DNA of 64,000 bases from Methanosarcina vacuolata Z-761 (GCF_000969905.1 NZ_CP009520.1:4441753-4505752), one strand, 5' to 3'; positions 8,375 to 17,927 are shown, numbered from the stretch's first letter. Notes: generated by a model from the letters alone, not told the origin. Translations and numbers: made by a program.

Positions 8375-10570
8375 GTGATAGCAATGGAGCGGAACTTCCC
8401 CATTCAGTGTGCAGATTTTGATAGGCTGATGATGGATAACGTTGAAGGAACTCGGGTAGAAGTTTCCGGTATGCCTGACCTAAGCGATCCATGTTTATAT
8501 ACGGACCGCGAGTACAGCTGGCTTCAGTTCAATGACAGAGTACTCGAAGAGGCTTTTGATGATCGCAATCCTCTGCTTGAAAGAGTCAAGTTTCTTTCGA
8601 TCTTTGGAAGTAATCTTGATGAATTTTTCATGGTCAGGGTTTCAGGCGTCGAGAAAAGAATAGTGGAAGCTATGAAAGAGGATCAGACAGATGAAACAGC
8701 GCAGGAACAGCTCCGCGTCATCCGGGAAGAGCTTCTCAGGCAGCTTCCTCTCAATGACAGTTGCTGGAATGAAATGCTTGAGCCTGCTCTCAGGAAAGAA
8801 GGAATTGAAGTCCTTAATTACTTTGAACTTTCTAAGAAGGAAAGAGAAAAGTTGAGAGATTATTTCGAGAGAAATATTTTCCCTTTACTTACTCCTCTCG
8901 GTTTTGATTCAGGACATCCTTTCCCTCATATTTCCAACCTCAGCCTTAACCTTGCAGTATTAATTGATGATCCGGATTACGGGGAACGTTTTGCCAGGGT
9001 CAAGATCCCTCCGATGTTTATGCGACTAATCGTTGTTCCTGAAGGAGAACAGGAGAAAATAACTTTCAGTCTGGAAGATCTGAAAAAAGGGCGTTTTGTC
9101 TGGCTTGAACAGCTTATCGCTGCAAACCTTGACCTCCTGTTTCCCGGACAGCGCATCCTTGGAGCTTATCCGTTCAGAATCACACGCGATGCAGACCTTG
9201 GGTTTGATGAGGATGGAGACAAAGATCTTTTGACCGCTGTAAAACAGAGAGTCGGAAGGAACTACTTTGGGTCGGTTGTCAGACTTGAGACCGACTATAC
9301 AATGCCAATAAAAGTCTCGGATATTCTTCTTAAGAACCTGGAACTTTCTCCTTCCCTTATGTTCAGGTCTGCAGCTCCGCTAGGACTTTCAAATCTTATT
9401 AAACTTGCACAGATCAACCGTCCTGACCTTAAGTATGAACCTTTCGAGCCAAAAAAACATTCCCAGCTAGCAAACAGGGAGAAAATTTTTACAACTCTGA
9501 AAAAACGAGATGTTCTTCTCTATCATCCATATGACAGTTTCGAATCTGTAATTGATTTCGTGGAAGAGGCTGCCGACGATCCTGATGTTCTGGCAATCAA
9601 AATGACCCTTTACAGGGTGGATGATAATTCCAGAATAATTCAGGCCCTTATGAAAGCTGCAGACCGGAGAAAGCAGGTAGCAGTTCTTGTGGAGCTTAAA
9701 GCTCGTTTCGATGAGGAGAACAATATAGGCTGGGCAAAAGAACTTGAGCGCAAAGGGGTTCATGTAGCTTACGGCTTCCCGGGACGTAAGACTCATGCCA
9801 AGATGTGCCTGGTAGTCAGAGCCGAAAAAGAAGGTATCAGGTATTATGTGCACATGAGTACAGGTAATTATAACGCAGCCACAGGAAAGCTGTATACCGA
9901 TATGGGCTACTTCACAAGTGATCCATGCATAGGTAAAGATGTCTCTGACCTTTTTAATGCCCTTACCGGATATTCACGAAAGGATCATTATATCAAACTC
10001 CTTGTAGCTCCCCAGACTCTAAGACATCAGATTTTGGAGCGCATCAGGCGTGAAATTGATCTTCACGAAAAATGTGGGAACGGGCACCTTATCTTCAAGA
10101 TGAATTCCCTTGTGGACTACCAGTGCATCCGGGAACTTTACAGGGCTTCTCAGGCCGGAGTGAAGGTAGACCTTATTATCCGGGGAATTTGCTGCCTCAG
10201 GCCAGGTATTATTGGACTCAGTGAAAATATCAGGGTTACCTCAATAGTTGGCCGTTTTCTCGAACATTCCAGGATATATTATTTCAGGAACGGAGGAAAA
10301 GAAGAGATCCTTATGGGAAGTGCAGATCTTATGCCTCGCAACCTGGACAACAGGGTAGAAACTCTCTTTCCGGTATCTGCCGAATATATTCCTGTCTTGA
10401 GAGATGTGATCCTTGGCATTCACCTCAAAGATAATGTAAAAGCTCGCCTTCTGCTTCCTAATGGCAAGACTGAGAGAATCTACCCGCAGCCTGAAGAAGA
10501 AGAACTGGACTCTCAGTTGTGGATGCTTGAGAATAGCAGAAGCTGGGATTTAAGCTTTAAGAAAGACTGA
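8375..10570 (+). CDS. ppk1: Polyphosphate kinase 1
   Basis: A 731-aa Ppk1, which reversibly transfers the gamma-phosphate of ATP onto polyphosphate. The N-terminal domain starts with EYSWLQFNDRVLEEA, the usual family opening. The phospholipase-D-like catalytic domains carry both conserved histidines: His474 in KTHAKMCLV (the autophosphorylated residue) and His631 in FLEHSRIYYF. The NLDEFFMVRVSG motif is intact. GTG 8375 follows AGGTCA at 5 nt; ATG 8384 is an alternative. The N-terminus is about 40 residues longer than usual. Together with ppx and the CHAD protein downstream it forms a polyphosphate neighbourhood. Confidence 0.95.
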   Translation: MIAMERNFPIQCADFDRLMMDNVEGTRVEVSGMPDLSDPCLYTDREYSWLQFNDRVLEEAFDDRNPLLERVKFLSIFGSNLDEFFMVRVSGVEKRIVEAMKEDQTDETAQEQLRVIREELLRQLPLNDSCWNEMLEPALRKEGIEVLNYFELSKKEREKLRDYFERNIFPLLTPLGFDSGHPFPHISNLSLNLAVLIDDPDYGERFARVKIPPMFMRLIVVPEGEQEKITFSLEDLKKGRFVWLEQLIAANLDLLFPGQRILGAYPFRITRDADLGFDEDGDKDLLTAVKQRVGRNYFGSVVRLETDYTMPIKVSDILLKNLELSPSLMFRSAAPLGLSNLIKLAQINRPDLKYEPFEPKKHSQLANREKIFTTLKKRDVLLYHPYDSFESVIDFVEEAADDPDVLAIKMTLYRVDDNSRIIQALMKAADRRKQVAVLVELKARFDEENNIGWAKELERKGVHVAYGFPGRKTHAKMCLVVRAEKEGIRYYVHMSTGNYNAATGKLYTDMGYFTSDPCIGKDVSDLFNALTGYSRKDHYIKLLVAPQTLRHQILERIRREIDLHEKCGNGHLIFKMNSLVDYQCIRELYRASQAGVKVDLIIRGICCLRPGIIGLSENIRVTSIVGRFLEHSRIYYFRNGGKEEILMGSADLMPRNLDNRVETLFPVSAEYIPVLRDVILGIHLKDNVKARLLLPNGKTERIYPQPEEEELDSQLWMLENSRSWDLSFKKD

Positions 10571-10775
10571 GAAAAGAATTTCTTCTTTTCTTTTTTCCTT
10601 ACTTTTTTCACCTGTTTTATCCTGAAATAATTTCGCTTTGAAACTGTTTTACTTATATTCATCTTAAGGATGTGCCAGTTGTGTTTACTGACATATAGGC
10701 AAAAAGTGATAACATGAAACAAAAAATTTGACGAATGGGCATAAAAAGCTGTTATAAAGGCATCATACTTATATA

Positions 10776-11183
10776 TTATTCCTTCAGAGTCCCGACAACA
10801 GGATATTTCTTTAATATTTCAGCCCCGTGTGGTGTCCTGTCCAATTCTTCAGTTATATCTTTTCCTGCAGGGCATCCTTCATGATTGTCATCTTTCCAAA
10901 GATAACTATCAGAAGAGACATCATAGACCTGACCTTGATAAGCGACATATATCGTTTCATTTGTACCGTCGTACTTTGCGAGTTCTTCAACGGTATATTC
11001 TTTTATTCCTGGCTCTGTCACATTTTGTGTTTCAGTTGTGTCCTCTCCATTTGGATTATCTGCATCAGCTTGAGTTACAGCCTTTTCTGGAGTTACCAGT
11101 TCATTTCCCACGCATCCTGTTGCGAGGAACATGCAACACAAAACTAGCAATATAATTAGTTTTTTTCTCATTATTTTACCCAT
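10776..11183 (-). CDS. Lipoprotein with cytochrome-b5-like domain
   Basis: A 135-aa secreted lipoprotein. The signal peptide ends in a lipobox LATGC (lipidated Cys about residue 24), followed by an acidic Thr/Asn-rich linker. The C-terminal domain (EYTVEELAKYDG to VVGTLKE) matches the small cytochrome-b5-like heme/steroid-binding fold found in archaeal and clostridial surface proteins, with the hallmark GQVYDVS and a single HGAEIL histidine. Both histidines of true cytochrome b5 are not evident, so heme binding is uncertain. The start may instead be the second ATG at 11171. A 17-bp array lies just upstream. Confidence 0.75.
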   Translation of the reverse strand: MGKIMRKKLIILLVLCCMFLATGCVGNELVTPEKAVTQADADNPNGEDTTETQNVTEPGIKEYTVEELAKYDGTNETIYVAYQGQVYDVSSDSYLWKDDNHEGCPAGKDITEELDRTPHGAEILKKYPVVGTLKE

Positions 11184-11200
11184 CCAATATCTGGTACTGT

Positions 11201-11320
11201 ATTTGTTCCTGATCTCAATTTGTTCCTGATCTCAATTTGTTCCGGATCTCAATTTGTTCCTGATTTCAATTTGTTCCGGATCTCAATTTGTTCCGGATCT
11301 CAATTTGTTCCGGATCTCAA
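11201..11320. repeat. 17-bp tandem array upstream of the cytochrome-b5-like gene
   Basis: Seven copies of ATTTGTTCCGGATCTCA, with C/T variation, occupy the 5' flank of the leftward gene. The unit length is not divisible by three. The remaining sequence to about 11800 is AT-rich and shows no gene. Confidence 0.9.
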
Positions 11321-11827
11321 TTCATGTAGTTGATATCTAAATAGTTGTTAAGTTGTCAATCTATTGTTTTAGTTAGCTTATTGACTTGTAAGTCTAGAGT
11401 GTTAATCGTCTGAAAAAGAGATAAACATACTTACCGAATAGAGGTAATAAAAGCAGTTTGATTAAGCTTTATAATTCAGTTAATCTTGAAATAAAGCTTA
11501 ATTATGGATTTTTAAATTCAAGAAAAATTTTTATGTAGAGTTATACTATGTGTTTCGTTTTTACATTGATGAATCATGGTTATCGAAGGAAAAATAATAT
11601 ATGCGCTTAAAAAGACGGAGATTAGGCTGTAAAACAATAGTTACCAAAGAGTAATTGATTTTGTTAGTTTACTTTATAAGTTTATCGGACATCCTGGTTT
11701 TAGAAAAAATAAGACTATTTGCTTGAAAAATAAAAACCGTATGCTAGGCATCTTTGATAAAATTTAGATATTAACCGTTAAATATTATATATTTTATATA
11801 TAATATAATAATATTGGTCGCTTTAAT

Positions 11828-11881
11828 ATGAGAACTATTAATCAAAATATTTATATTTCTATCTTCCTACATCTTTTTTGA
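11828..11881 (+). pseudogene. Signal-peptide-like start out of frame with the next gene
   Basis: ATG 11828 opens MRTINQNIYISIFLHLF, a typical export signal, and stops at TGA in a run of six T. Removing one T joins it in frame to the ORF starting at 11889. A strong A/T TATA-like tract lies 40-50 nt upstream. The most economical reading is a frameshift in the signal peptide of the downstream protein. Confidence 0.5.
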
Positions 11882-11888
11882 TGATTTT

Positions 11889-12386
11889 ATGACGACCTCA
11901 TATAATGAAAACACAGACCAGGAAGTTAATTTGACTCCTCCAGAACAAGAATATATTGTTGAACTTTTGAAAGATGATTTTGTTTGTACCCAAAGTGCTT
12001 CATCTTCAATATCAACTGAGGAAGATGTAGAACTGCTAGAATTCACCGAAGCATCTGAAAACATCTTTGAAATATCCTTAACAGGAATCTCCATAGTGAA
12101 AGGACAAACAAGATATAATAAAGCATACGTAGGCTCAAAAGCACTTTATCTTGACATATCTTTGAGTTGGGGAAGTGCGAGAAATATCCTGAGCCTTACT
12201 ATATATTCTCCTACAGGCGTCTCTTATGGGGCTTATAAACCACAATCAGGCTCAAATTCAATAGTCTTACGTGTAAGACCAAAAACAGGGACATATCTAC
12301 AAGGAGGATACTGGAAACTCAACGTGTTCGGAGCATCAATCAGTGGAACTGAGTACTATACGCTTAAAGCTGCCTATCATACCTAA
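11889..12386 (+). CDS. Beta-rich protein of unknown function, probably formerly exported
   Basis: A 165-aa protein. After an acidic N-terminal part it has a C-terminal beta-sandwich-like domain (LYLDISLSWGSARNILSLTIYSPTG ... GGYWKLNVFG) reminiscent of pre-peptidase C-terminal or P-type domains. As written it lacks a signal peptide, but one lies immediately upstream in another frame. It overlaps the following membrane regulator by 44 nt, suggesting translational coupling and a ligand/sensor partnership. I do not recognise a named family. The function is unknown. Confidence 0.6.
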   Translation: MTTSYNENTDQEVNLTPPEQEYIVELLKDDFVCTQSASSSISTEEDVELLEFTEASENIFEISLTGISIVKGQTRYNKAYVGSKALYLDISLSWGSARNILSLTIYSPTGVSYGAYKPQSGSNSIVLRVRPKTGTYLQGGYWKLNVFGASISGTEYYTLKAAYHT

Positions 12387-13137
12387 GCTTCAAAATGTAG
12401 TAATTCTTTTTTTATTATTTATCTTTTTAATAGCAACAGCTGAGGCTACGGAATATACTGTAGAACCCATTTCAAGTGATCAATTTGGGGTTCCAATTAA
12501 TGGAGAAAAGGTTGTAGAAGTTCAAGTTATCGAAATACCCTACTGGCAGTTTCTTTTGTGGCTGGTCACAGTGAACATCTTAGCGGCAGTTGACTTACTA
12601 TATTCTAAAAGAATAATTTTCTCAATAGCGGGATATAAAATTGTAAACTCTAAAAACGTACTTGACAATCCCAGCCGTCTTAACATCTACACCTATATTA
12701 AAACCAATCCTGGAGCATATATTAGTGAGATTGTAGGAAATGTCGGTTTAGACAGGGAAAGTATAAAATATCACATAAAAGCCCTTGAAGCTCAGAACAA
12801 AATCGAAGCCTATAGAGAGGGTGGGAAGACAAGATTCTTCGAAAATAATTTTACTTATAATGAGAAAGAGATAAGAGTTATTTCTGTCCTTCAGAACGTA
12901 ATGAATCAAAGAATTATTGCAGAAATATTAACTTGTAATTGTAATACAAATATTGCTCTTGCACGTGAACTTGGAGTTTCTAGGGCTACAATCAGCTGGT
13001 ATATAAAAAATCTCAGAGAAATTGGCCTTATAACAGAAACAAAAGAAGGAAGAAATACGATTTACAGAATAAATCATGTATATGAACTCGTTGTTGAAAA
13101 ACATATTAAGCAGTTACAGAGCTCTTACAATAACTAG
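12343..13137 (+). CDS. Membrane-anchored protein with two winged-helix domains
   Basis: A 264-aa protein. Residues 19-35 form a signal-anchor, 36-66 a short external loop, 68-86 a second membrane helix. Residues 105-165 (NPSRLNIYTYIKTNPGAYISEI) form a first winged helix, and 170-245 (LARELGVSRATISWYIKNLREIGL) a second. This is an archaeal one-component transmembrane transcription regulator. GTG 12343 is the only obvious start and lies inside the preceding gene. The stop TAG is the first bases of a mobile-element end, so the native C-terminus may have been longer. Confidence 0.72.
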   Translation: MELSTIRLKLPIIPKLQNVVILFLLFIFLIATAEATEYTVEPISSDQFGVPINGEKVVEVQVIEIPYWQFLLWLVTVNILAAVDLLYSKRIIFSIAGYKIVNSKNVLDNPSRLNIYTYIKTNPGAYISEIVGNVGLDRESIKYHIKALEAQNKIEAYREGGKTRFFENNFTYNEKEIRVISVLQNVMNQRIIAEILTCNCNTNIALARELGVSRATISWYIKNLREIGLITETKEGRNTIYRINHVYELVVEKHIKQLQSSYNN

Positions 13138-13177
13138 TGTCGAGTCAACCGCAAAACGTCGTATAAAACCGATTATT
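13134..13177. mobile_element. Isolated terminal inverted repeat of a small mobile element
   Basis: CTAGTGTCGAGTCAACCGC and the following ~25 bases match, with a few differences, one end of the complete inverted-repeat element at 49372-49459. Only one end is present here. No transposase lies in the remaining 350 bases to the next gene, where a TTTGACTCA...CAAAAT motif near 13441 resembles another element end seen at 31400. Confidence 0.6.
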
Positions 13178-13526
13178 TACTTTTTTTCTAGAACATTTTC
13201 CAATATATGTTACTGACCGCCCTTTCTTTTTTGGTTCTATTTCGGATATTTACGGGCATATTGTACTTAATTCCTCTTTTTCGGTTATTTTTCTGGCTCT
13301 TCGTTGTTTTGTGTGGATATCCTCATAATATTCTCATAAAAACCAATACGGTCTTGAGTTGAAAATCATCTTATCCATACGGAATAGCGGAGGGCCATTT
13401 TCTGGCATTACCGATTCTGATCTCTCAGGAGGGTTCAAGATTTGACTCAATTACAAAATTAGTCTTCTGTTTACGGGTTTCAACAATTCACCTTCACTAA
13501 ACAAAATAAAATCCGGTAAAAAATTA

Positions 13527-15422
13527 TTAGATTTTTTTCTTTATCACAAAGTATTCCACAAGAATCAAGAACAGGGGCAGAGAAATTGCCAGAACTATTT
13601 TGGCTTTCCCCATAGGATTTTCGGTTTTGCCATCCGTTTCTGCGCTTCCGTTGAAGGCGCTCGTGTTTGTTTCACCATTCCAGCTTCTTAACACTTCCTC
13701 TTCTGCTAGTCCATTGACTTCCGATATCTTTTCCGTATCTGTGGAATAACTGGTTATTGCAAAGCAGGAGAAACCAGGTGTTTTCGATTTAAAATAAACG
13801 TAATCCGTATCTTCTTTTACTTTTTCGGTATCTAGACGCTCCCAGCCTTCGTTATACCATTGAAGAATTATCTGGGACTGACTAATGTTATTCTCTTCAA
13901 GCCATGACTTTTCAACTTTGAACTCTATAAACCCATTTTCAAAATAATTGGCGACTCCTGCTCCATAATTTCCTACCCAGATATTCACATATTTATATAT
14001 CTTACCAGAAGGGGCTCCTGAGACAAAAGTAGATTTATCTTTGAGCATTTCTACAGTTGTAATTGTCTTCTTTAATGTCTTTAGTGGGTCAAATTCGATA
14101 TATGTAATGCATGTGGCACCTTCCAGAAAATCGAACTTGATATGATAGCCACTTTGAACGTTCCCGGTGGCAAGCTCCTTTGCCTCTACATTGCTTACTG
14201 GTTCTTTAGAAAGACTGACGCCTCCTGAACCGCCGCTGGAAGATCCTGAACTCTTACTTCCGGAGCCGCTGCTGGAGGAACCTGAACTTTCACTTCCTCC
14301 GTCATCGCTTGAAACTGTTTCTTTATATACGGTTGCGGTTTTTGTGAACTCATTATTGGTTTCATTGCTTTCAGATACAACGCTTCCTGAATCTGCGGTT
14401 GCTTTCACTTCGATTTGCCCTTCGTTTCCGGGAGTCCAGAAAAAAGTGCCTGTTCCGGCCTCACCTGCTGCAAGAGCTAGTATCGTTGTAACTCCGGTAT
14501 AACTTTCATTGTTTCCCTTGATGTCATACTTAATTTCACTGCTTTCAGCAGCTGCAGAACCATTATTCTTCACTGTTACCGTAAAGGTTATATTCTCCCC
14601 AGGATGCGGTTCTTCAGGACTCAGAGAAATCGATTCTATTTTCAGGTCTGGAAGCTCACGTTTTACGCTTATGGTTTTTGACATTTCATTGTTGTCTTCA
14701 TTACTTTCACTAATGATATTCCCAGAATCTGCGACCGCTGTTACACTCATGTTCTCTTCATTGCCAGGAGTCAGCGAAAATCCTGTAATTGTACTTTCTC
14801 CCGCTGAAAGTTCAGGGATAGAGAGTTCTCCTGAAGTTCCGTTACTACTGTATTTTGCAGTACTATTACTGGCAGTTGCCTCTCCCACATTCTTTATTTT
14901 CAAAGTAAAGTTCAGAAGTTTTCCGGTTTCAGGTTGTGTTGATGATTCTGGATACAGGTCTTCAATTATCAGATCCGGAAGTGAGTCCTGTACTATATCC
15001 ACAGAAATTTCTTTCTCACTATTCTCTACGTTTTCTAAAGAAACCTTTATTGTTACAGTTCCTTCATTGTCAGGAGTTGTCCAGGTGTGGGAAATTAATA
15101 TTTCTGATCCAGCCTCTATTGCCGGGACTTCTTCTTTTTCTTCGGTTTCATCAATGATATATATTATATTCGTTGGCTCTGAGGTTTTATTTCCTGTGTT
15201 TTTAACTAATGAATTAATAACAACCGTACTGTCGGGTTTTGGATAATCAGGATCAGTGGAGAGTTTTTCCAATATAAGATTGGAGGTTAATGTACTATTT
15301 GTTGAATTTCCGTTGTCTGCAAATTGTCCATCTGCAGCAGATACTATACAGGGCATTAATCCAGGAATTATTACTAGTGCTAATAATACAGAAATTAAAG
15401 AATTTAAAAAATGAGATTTCAT
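13527..15422 (-). CDS. Cell-surface protein with CARDB repeats and a PGF-pre-PGF domain
   Basis: A 631-aa protein with a signal peptide (residues 1-29), three CARDB-type Ig-like repeats (about 50-145, 150-250 and 256-367, each ending in SESNExNNE), a Ser/Gly linker (372-404), a PGF-pre-PGF domain (about 420-568, ending TPGFSCFAI) and a C-terminal membrane helix followed by KKKI. Such proteins are S-layer-associated or adhesive surface proteins in Methanosarcina. ATG 15422 has GGAGGAGG just upstream. No C-terminal PGF sorting motif is seen; the helix and lysines probably anchor it. Confidence 0.85.
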   Translation of the reverse strand: MKSHFLNSLISVLLALVIIPGLMPCIVSAADGQFADNGNSTNSTLTSNLILEKLSTDPDYPKPDSTVVINSLVKNTGNKTSEPTNIIYIIDETEEKEEVPAIEAGSEILISHTWTTPDNEGTVTIKVSLENVENSEKEISVDIVQDSLPDLIIEDLYPESSTQPETGKLLNFTLKIKNVGEATASNSTAKYSSNGTSGELSIPELSAGESTITGFSLTPGNEENMSVTAVADSGNIISESNEDNNEMSKTISVKRELPDLKIESISLSPEEPHPGENITFTVTVKNNGSAAAESSEIKYDIKGNNESYTGVTTILALAAGEAGTGTFFWTPGNEGQIEVKATADSGSVVSESNETNNEFTKTATVYKETVSSDDGGSESSGSSSSGSGSKSSGSSSGGSGGVSLSKEPVSNVEAKELATGNVQSGYHIKFDFLEGATCITYIEFDPLKTLKKTITTVEMLKDKSTFVSGAPSGKIYKYVNIWVGNYGAGVANYFENGFIEFKVEKSWLEENNISQSQIILQWYNEGWERLDTEKVKEDTDYVYFKSKTPGFSCFAITSYSTDTEKISEVNGLAEEEVLRSWNGETNTSAFNGSAETDGKTENPMGKAKIVLAISLPLFLILVEYFVIKKKI

Positions 15423-15556
15423 TTTAACTGGCCTCCTCCCTTATCAGTGTCACGAATTAGTTGCAAATTTGAAGTCAAATTTTTGCGTAGGATGGGAAAA
15501 TTGACCTTCAGATATGGAATTGCTACATTATAACTTCTTGATATCTATGATTTATA

Positions 15557-15621
15557 GCATGAAAGTTCTTTCAAGTACTTTCATTTCTTTGTGCCTATTA
15601 TTCGAAGAATTTTATGTGTGT
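15557..15621 (+). repeat. Dispersed ~65-bp hairpin repeat, copy 1
   Basis: Starts GCATGAAAGTTCTTTCAAG and ends near TTTTATGTG. Its ends are inverted repeats (CATGAAA/TTTCATG type), and the first part folds into a hairpin. Same family as copies near 45156, 55076, 56798 and 63194. Confidence 0.8.
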
Positions 15622-15623
15622 TA

Positions 15624-15695
15624 GCATGAAAATACTGCCATCTGCGAGTACTTTCATTGGTTGTGCATGTTATTCAAAGAGTATCATGCTCGTTT
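15624..15695 (+). repeat. Dispersed hairpin repeat, diverged copy 2
   Basis: GCATGAAAATACTGCCATCT variant of the same family, very close to the copy at 44460. The two define a subtype with CTGCCATCTG in the first arm. Confidence 0.75.
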
Positions 15696-16145
15696 AGTTA
15701 AACTGACACACTGCCCAAAAAACAAAATGATAAAACTAAAAACTAAATTTTTGCAGCCTTAATGTGTCTATAAACTTAAATGGCATCTAGTTTATATTAA
15801 TACAGGGGTTCCTGCCCGCTAGTTCGACACGAAATATAAAAATCATTATAAATTTGTACATATACGCGTTTTTTCAATAATAACTGGCTTAATTTTTCCT
15901 TAATCAAAATACAAAAAAGCCTGAAAAAGAGCTCTCTTAATATTTTTTATATATTATGTATATAAATAATCAATTGTTACATTATATAGAAAGGACGTGT
16001 ACAGAAATAATAACGATTACAAATTTTCGGCACACTGCCAAATACTCTAAAATAGAATAAAAATATGAACTAATAATGCGAAGCTTATTTTGAGTTTCTC
16101 GATTCCTTCGAGAAAAACGAAAAACAGGGCTTTCAGGTGGTAATA

Positions 16146-17795
16146 ATGGAACCCGAGAAAATCTCCGAAGGCAGAGTTGTTGCGTTTATCGATATAGGCA
16201 CTAACTCTATCCGGCTTCTCCTGGTCCGGATCAATCCCAATGGGTCTTACCTGCCCCTGACTAAGCAGAAGGAAACAGTCAGGCTCGGGGACGGAGAATT
16301 CATAGACAGGATTCTGCAGCCAAAGGCAATGGAACGCGCAGTTGTTGTCTGTAAAAAATTCATGGAACTTGCCAGGGCCTACAGGGCAGAAGAGGTCATA
16401 GCTGTGGCTACCTCGGCAACGCGAGATGCGAGTAATAAGGTTCAGCTTCTCGAAATGTTAAAACAGGAGGCAAACCTGGAAGTCTGTACGATTTCCGGAA
16501 CTGAGGAAGCTCGCCTCATTTACCTCGGGGTTTCAAGCGGGCTTCGGCTCGGGAACTCAAAAGCCCTGTTCATAGATATCGGAGGCGGGAGCACTGAAGT
16601 ATCAGTAGGGGACCAGACCCAGTGTTATTATCTTTATTCCTTTAACCTTGGAGCGGTCAGGCTGACAAATATATTTCTACCGGACGAAACAGGGCCTGTT
16701 TCCGAGGAACAGTATGAGCAGATTAAATCCTACATTCGGCACAAAATTGCAGATATAATAAAAGATCTTTCCGAGTACGATATCAGCTGTTCAATTGGAA
16801 GCTCGGGAACAATTGAAAACCTTGCCAGGATCTCTTTTGTCTACCTGCGCAAAACAACCAGTGAAAGCTTTGAGAAACTGGAGTATGAAGACCTGAAGAA
16901 AATAGTCAGGGCAATGTGCGCCATACCCCTGGAAGAGCGGCGCAAATTCCCGGGAATCAATGCACAAAGAGCAGATATTATTATCGCAGGGGCTGCAATT
17001 ATTGAGACTTTTATGGAAGAGATGGGGCTTTCAGAAATCAGGATAAGTAAACGCGGGCTTCGAGAGGGGCTGCTTGTAGACTATATCTCAAAGAGTGAAT
17101 TCTCCTACATGATTACGCAGATGTCTGTAAGAAAACGCAGTATCATGCAGCTTGGGCTTACCTGCAATTTCGATGAAGAACATGCTCATATCGTTACCAG
17201 ACTTGCCCTTGAACTCTTTGACAGTATTCAGGCACTTGGGATTTATAAGTTCAGAGAAGGGGAAAGGGAACTTCTTGAATATGGTTCCATCCTGCATGAC
17301 ATAGGGACATTTCTATCATATGATACTCATCAGGCCCATGCCTATCATCTGATAAGAGAGAGCAGTCTTCCAGGTTTCCAGCCTGAAGAAATCGAAATAA
17401 TAGCTAATCTTGCCTATTTCCACAGGAAAAATACGCCTAAAAAGAAACATCCCAATCTTGTCGGGCTTAATAAAGACATAGTAAAAAGTATAAAAGTTCT
17501 CAGTGCTCTGCTCCGCATCGCTGAAGGGCTGGACCGTTCTCACAATGGAGTTGTTTCTCACGTCCGGTTTTACATAGCTTCTACCGACAGCCTGGTCCTG
17601 GAAATTCATGCCCAGCGGGAGTGCCAGCTCGAAATCTGGGAGGTAGAGAAGCAGAAAAAATATTTTGAGAAAATATTCGGATACAATCTTCAGTCTAAAG
17701 TCCTTATAAAGCAGGATGCTGGAGTTCCCTTTGTCCTTGAAGGAGACGCTGAGCTTGAGGAACTTCCAGAGGTCGAAATGTCCTCAAAAAGTTAA
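16146..17795 (+). CDS. ppx: Exopolyphosphatase (Ppx/GppA) with C-terminal HD domain
   Basis: A 549-aa Ppx/GppA phosphatase that releases phosphate from polyphosphate ends or pppGpp-like substrates. The actin-like ATPase core shows DIGTNSIRLL near the N-terminus and the second phosphate loop FIDIGGGSTEVS. The C-terminal part is an HD domain with LHDIG and HQAHAYHLI. ATG 16146 is chosen over GTG 16137 because AGGTGG sits 5 nt upstream of it. It faces the CHAD gene and lies 5.6 kb downstream of ppk1, so synthesis, degradation and probable binding of polyphosphate are encoded together. Confidence 0.92.
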   Translation: MEPEKISEGRVVAFIDIGTNSIRLLLVRINPNGSYLPLTKQKETVRLGDGEFIDRILQPKAMERAVVVCKKFMELARAYRAEEVIAVATSATRDASNKVQLLEMLKQEANLEVCTISGTEEARLIYLGVSSGLRLGNSKALFIDIGGGSTEVSVGDQTQCYYLYSFNLGAVRLTNIFLPDETGPVSEEQYEQIKSYIRHKIADIIKDLSEYDISCSIGSSGTIENLARISFVYLRKTTSESFEKLEYEDLKKIVRAMCAIPLEERRKFPGINAQRADIIIAGAAIIETFMEEMGLSEIRISKRGLREGLLVDYISKSEFSYMITQMSVRKRSIMQLGLTCNFDEEHAHIVTRLALELFDSIQALGIYKFREGERELLEYGSILHDIGTFLSYDTHQAHAYHLIRESSLPGFQPEEIEIIANLAYFHRKNTPKKKHPNLVGLNKDIVKSIKVLSALLRIAEGLDRSHNGVVSHVRFYIASTDSLVLEIHAQRECQLEIWEVEKQKKYFEKIFGYNLQSKVLIKQDAGVPFVLEGDAELEELPEVEMSSKS

Positions 17796-17840
17796 GTTAA
17801 CAATTCTGTATTAGTACAGGTTACTGCATTACGGTTACTG

Positions 17841-17927
17841 CATTAGTACAGATTTTTCACTTACGTTAATACAGATTTTTCACAACGTTAGTACAGATTT
17901 TTCACAACGTTAGTACAGATTTTTCAC
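17841..17927. repeat. 22-bp tandem array overlapping the CHAD-gene stop
   Basis: About four copies of ACGTTAGTACAGATTTTTCA between the convergent ppx and CHAD genes. On the minus strand the first unit encodes the final residues VKNLY and the TAA stop of the CHAD protein. Confidence 0.9.

Larger units (their letters stand above)
15462..15724. mobile_element. Mobile-element remnants in the surface-protein 5' flank
   Basis: 15462-15490 shares about 25 bases, inverted, with 45428-45457 inside a small inverted-repeat element. 15702-15724 (GACACACTGCCC) matches the ends of that element. Two copies of the dispersed hairpin repeat (15557-15621, 15624-15695) lie between. The arrangement suggests an old element invaded by later repeats. 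Confidence 0.45.

Noticed and set aside
8170..8421. 83-aa reading frame before ppk1
   Set aside because: Overlaps the ppk1 start out of frame, with no recognisable domain or ribosome-binding site.
10513..10722. Minus-strand 69-aa frame after ppk1
   Set aside because: AT-rich, overlaps ppk1 end, no domain or ribosome-binding site.
14509..15246. Long plus-strand frame opposite the surface-protein gene
   Set aside because: Antisense shadow of a Ser/Glu-rich coding region; no domain.
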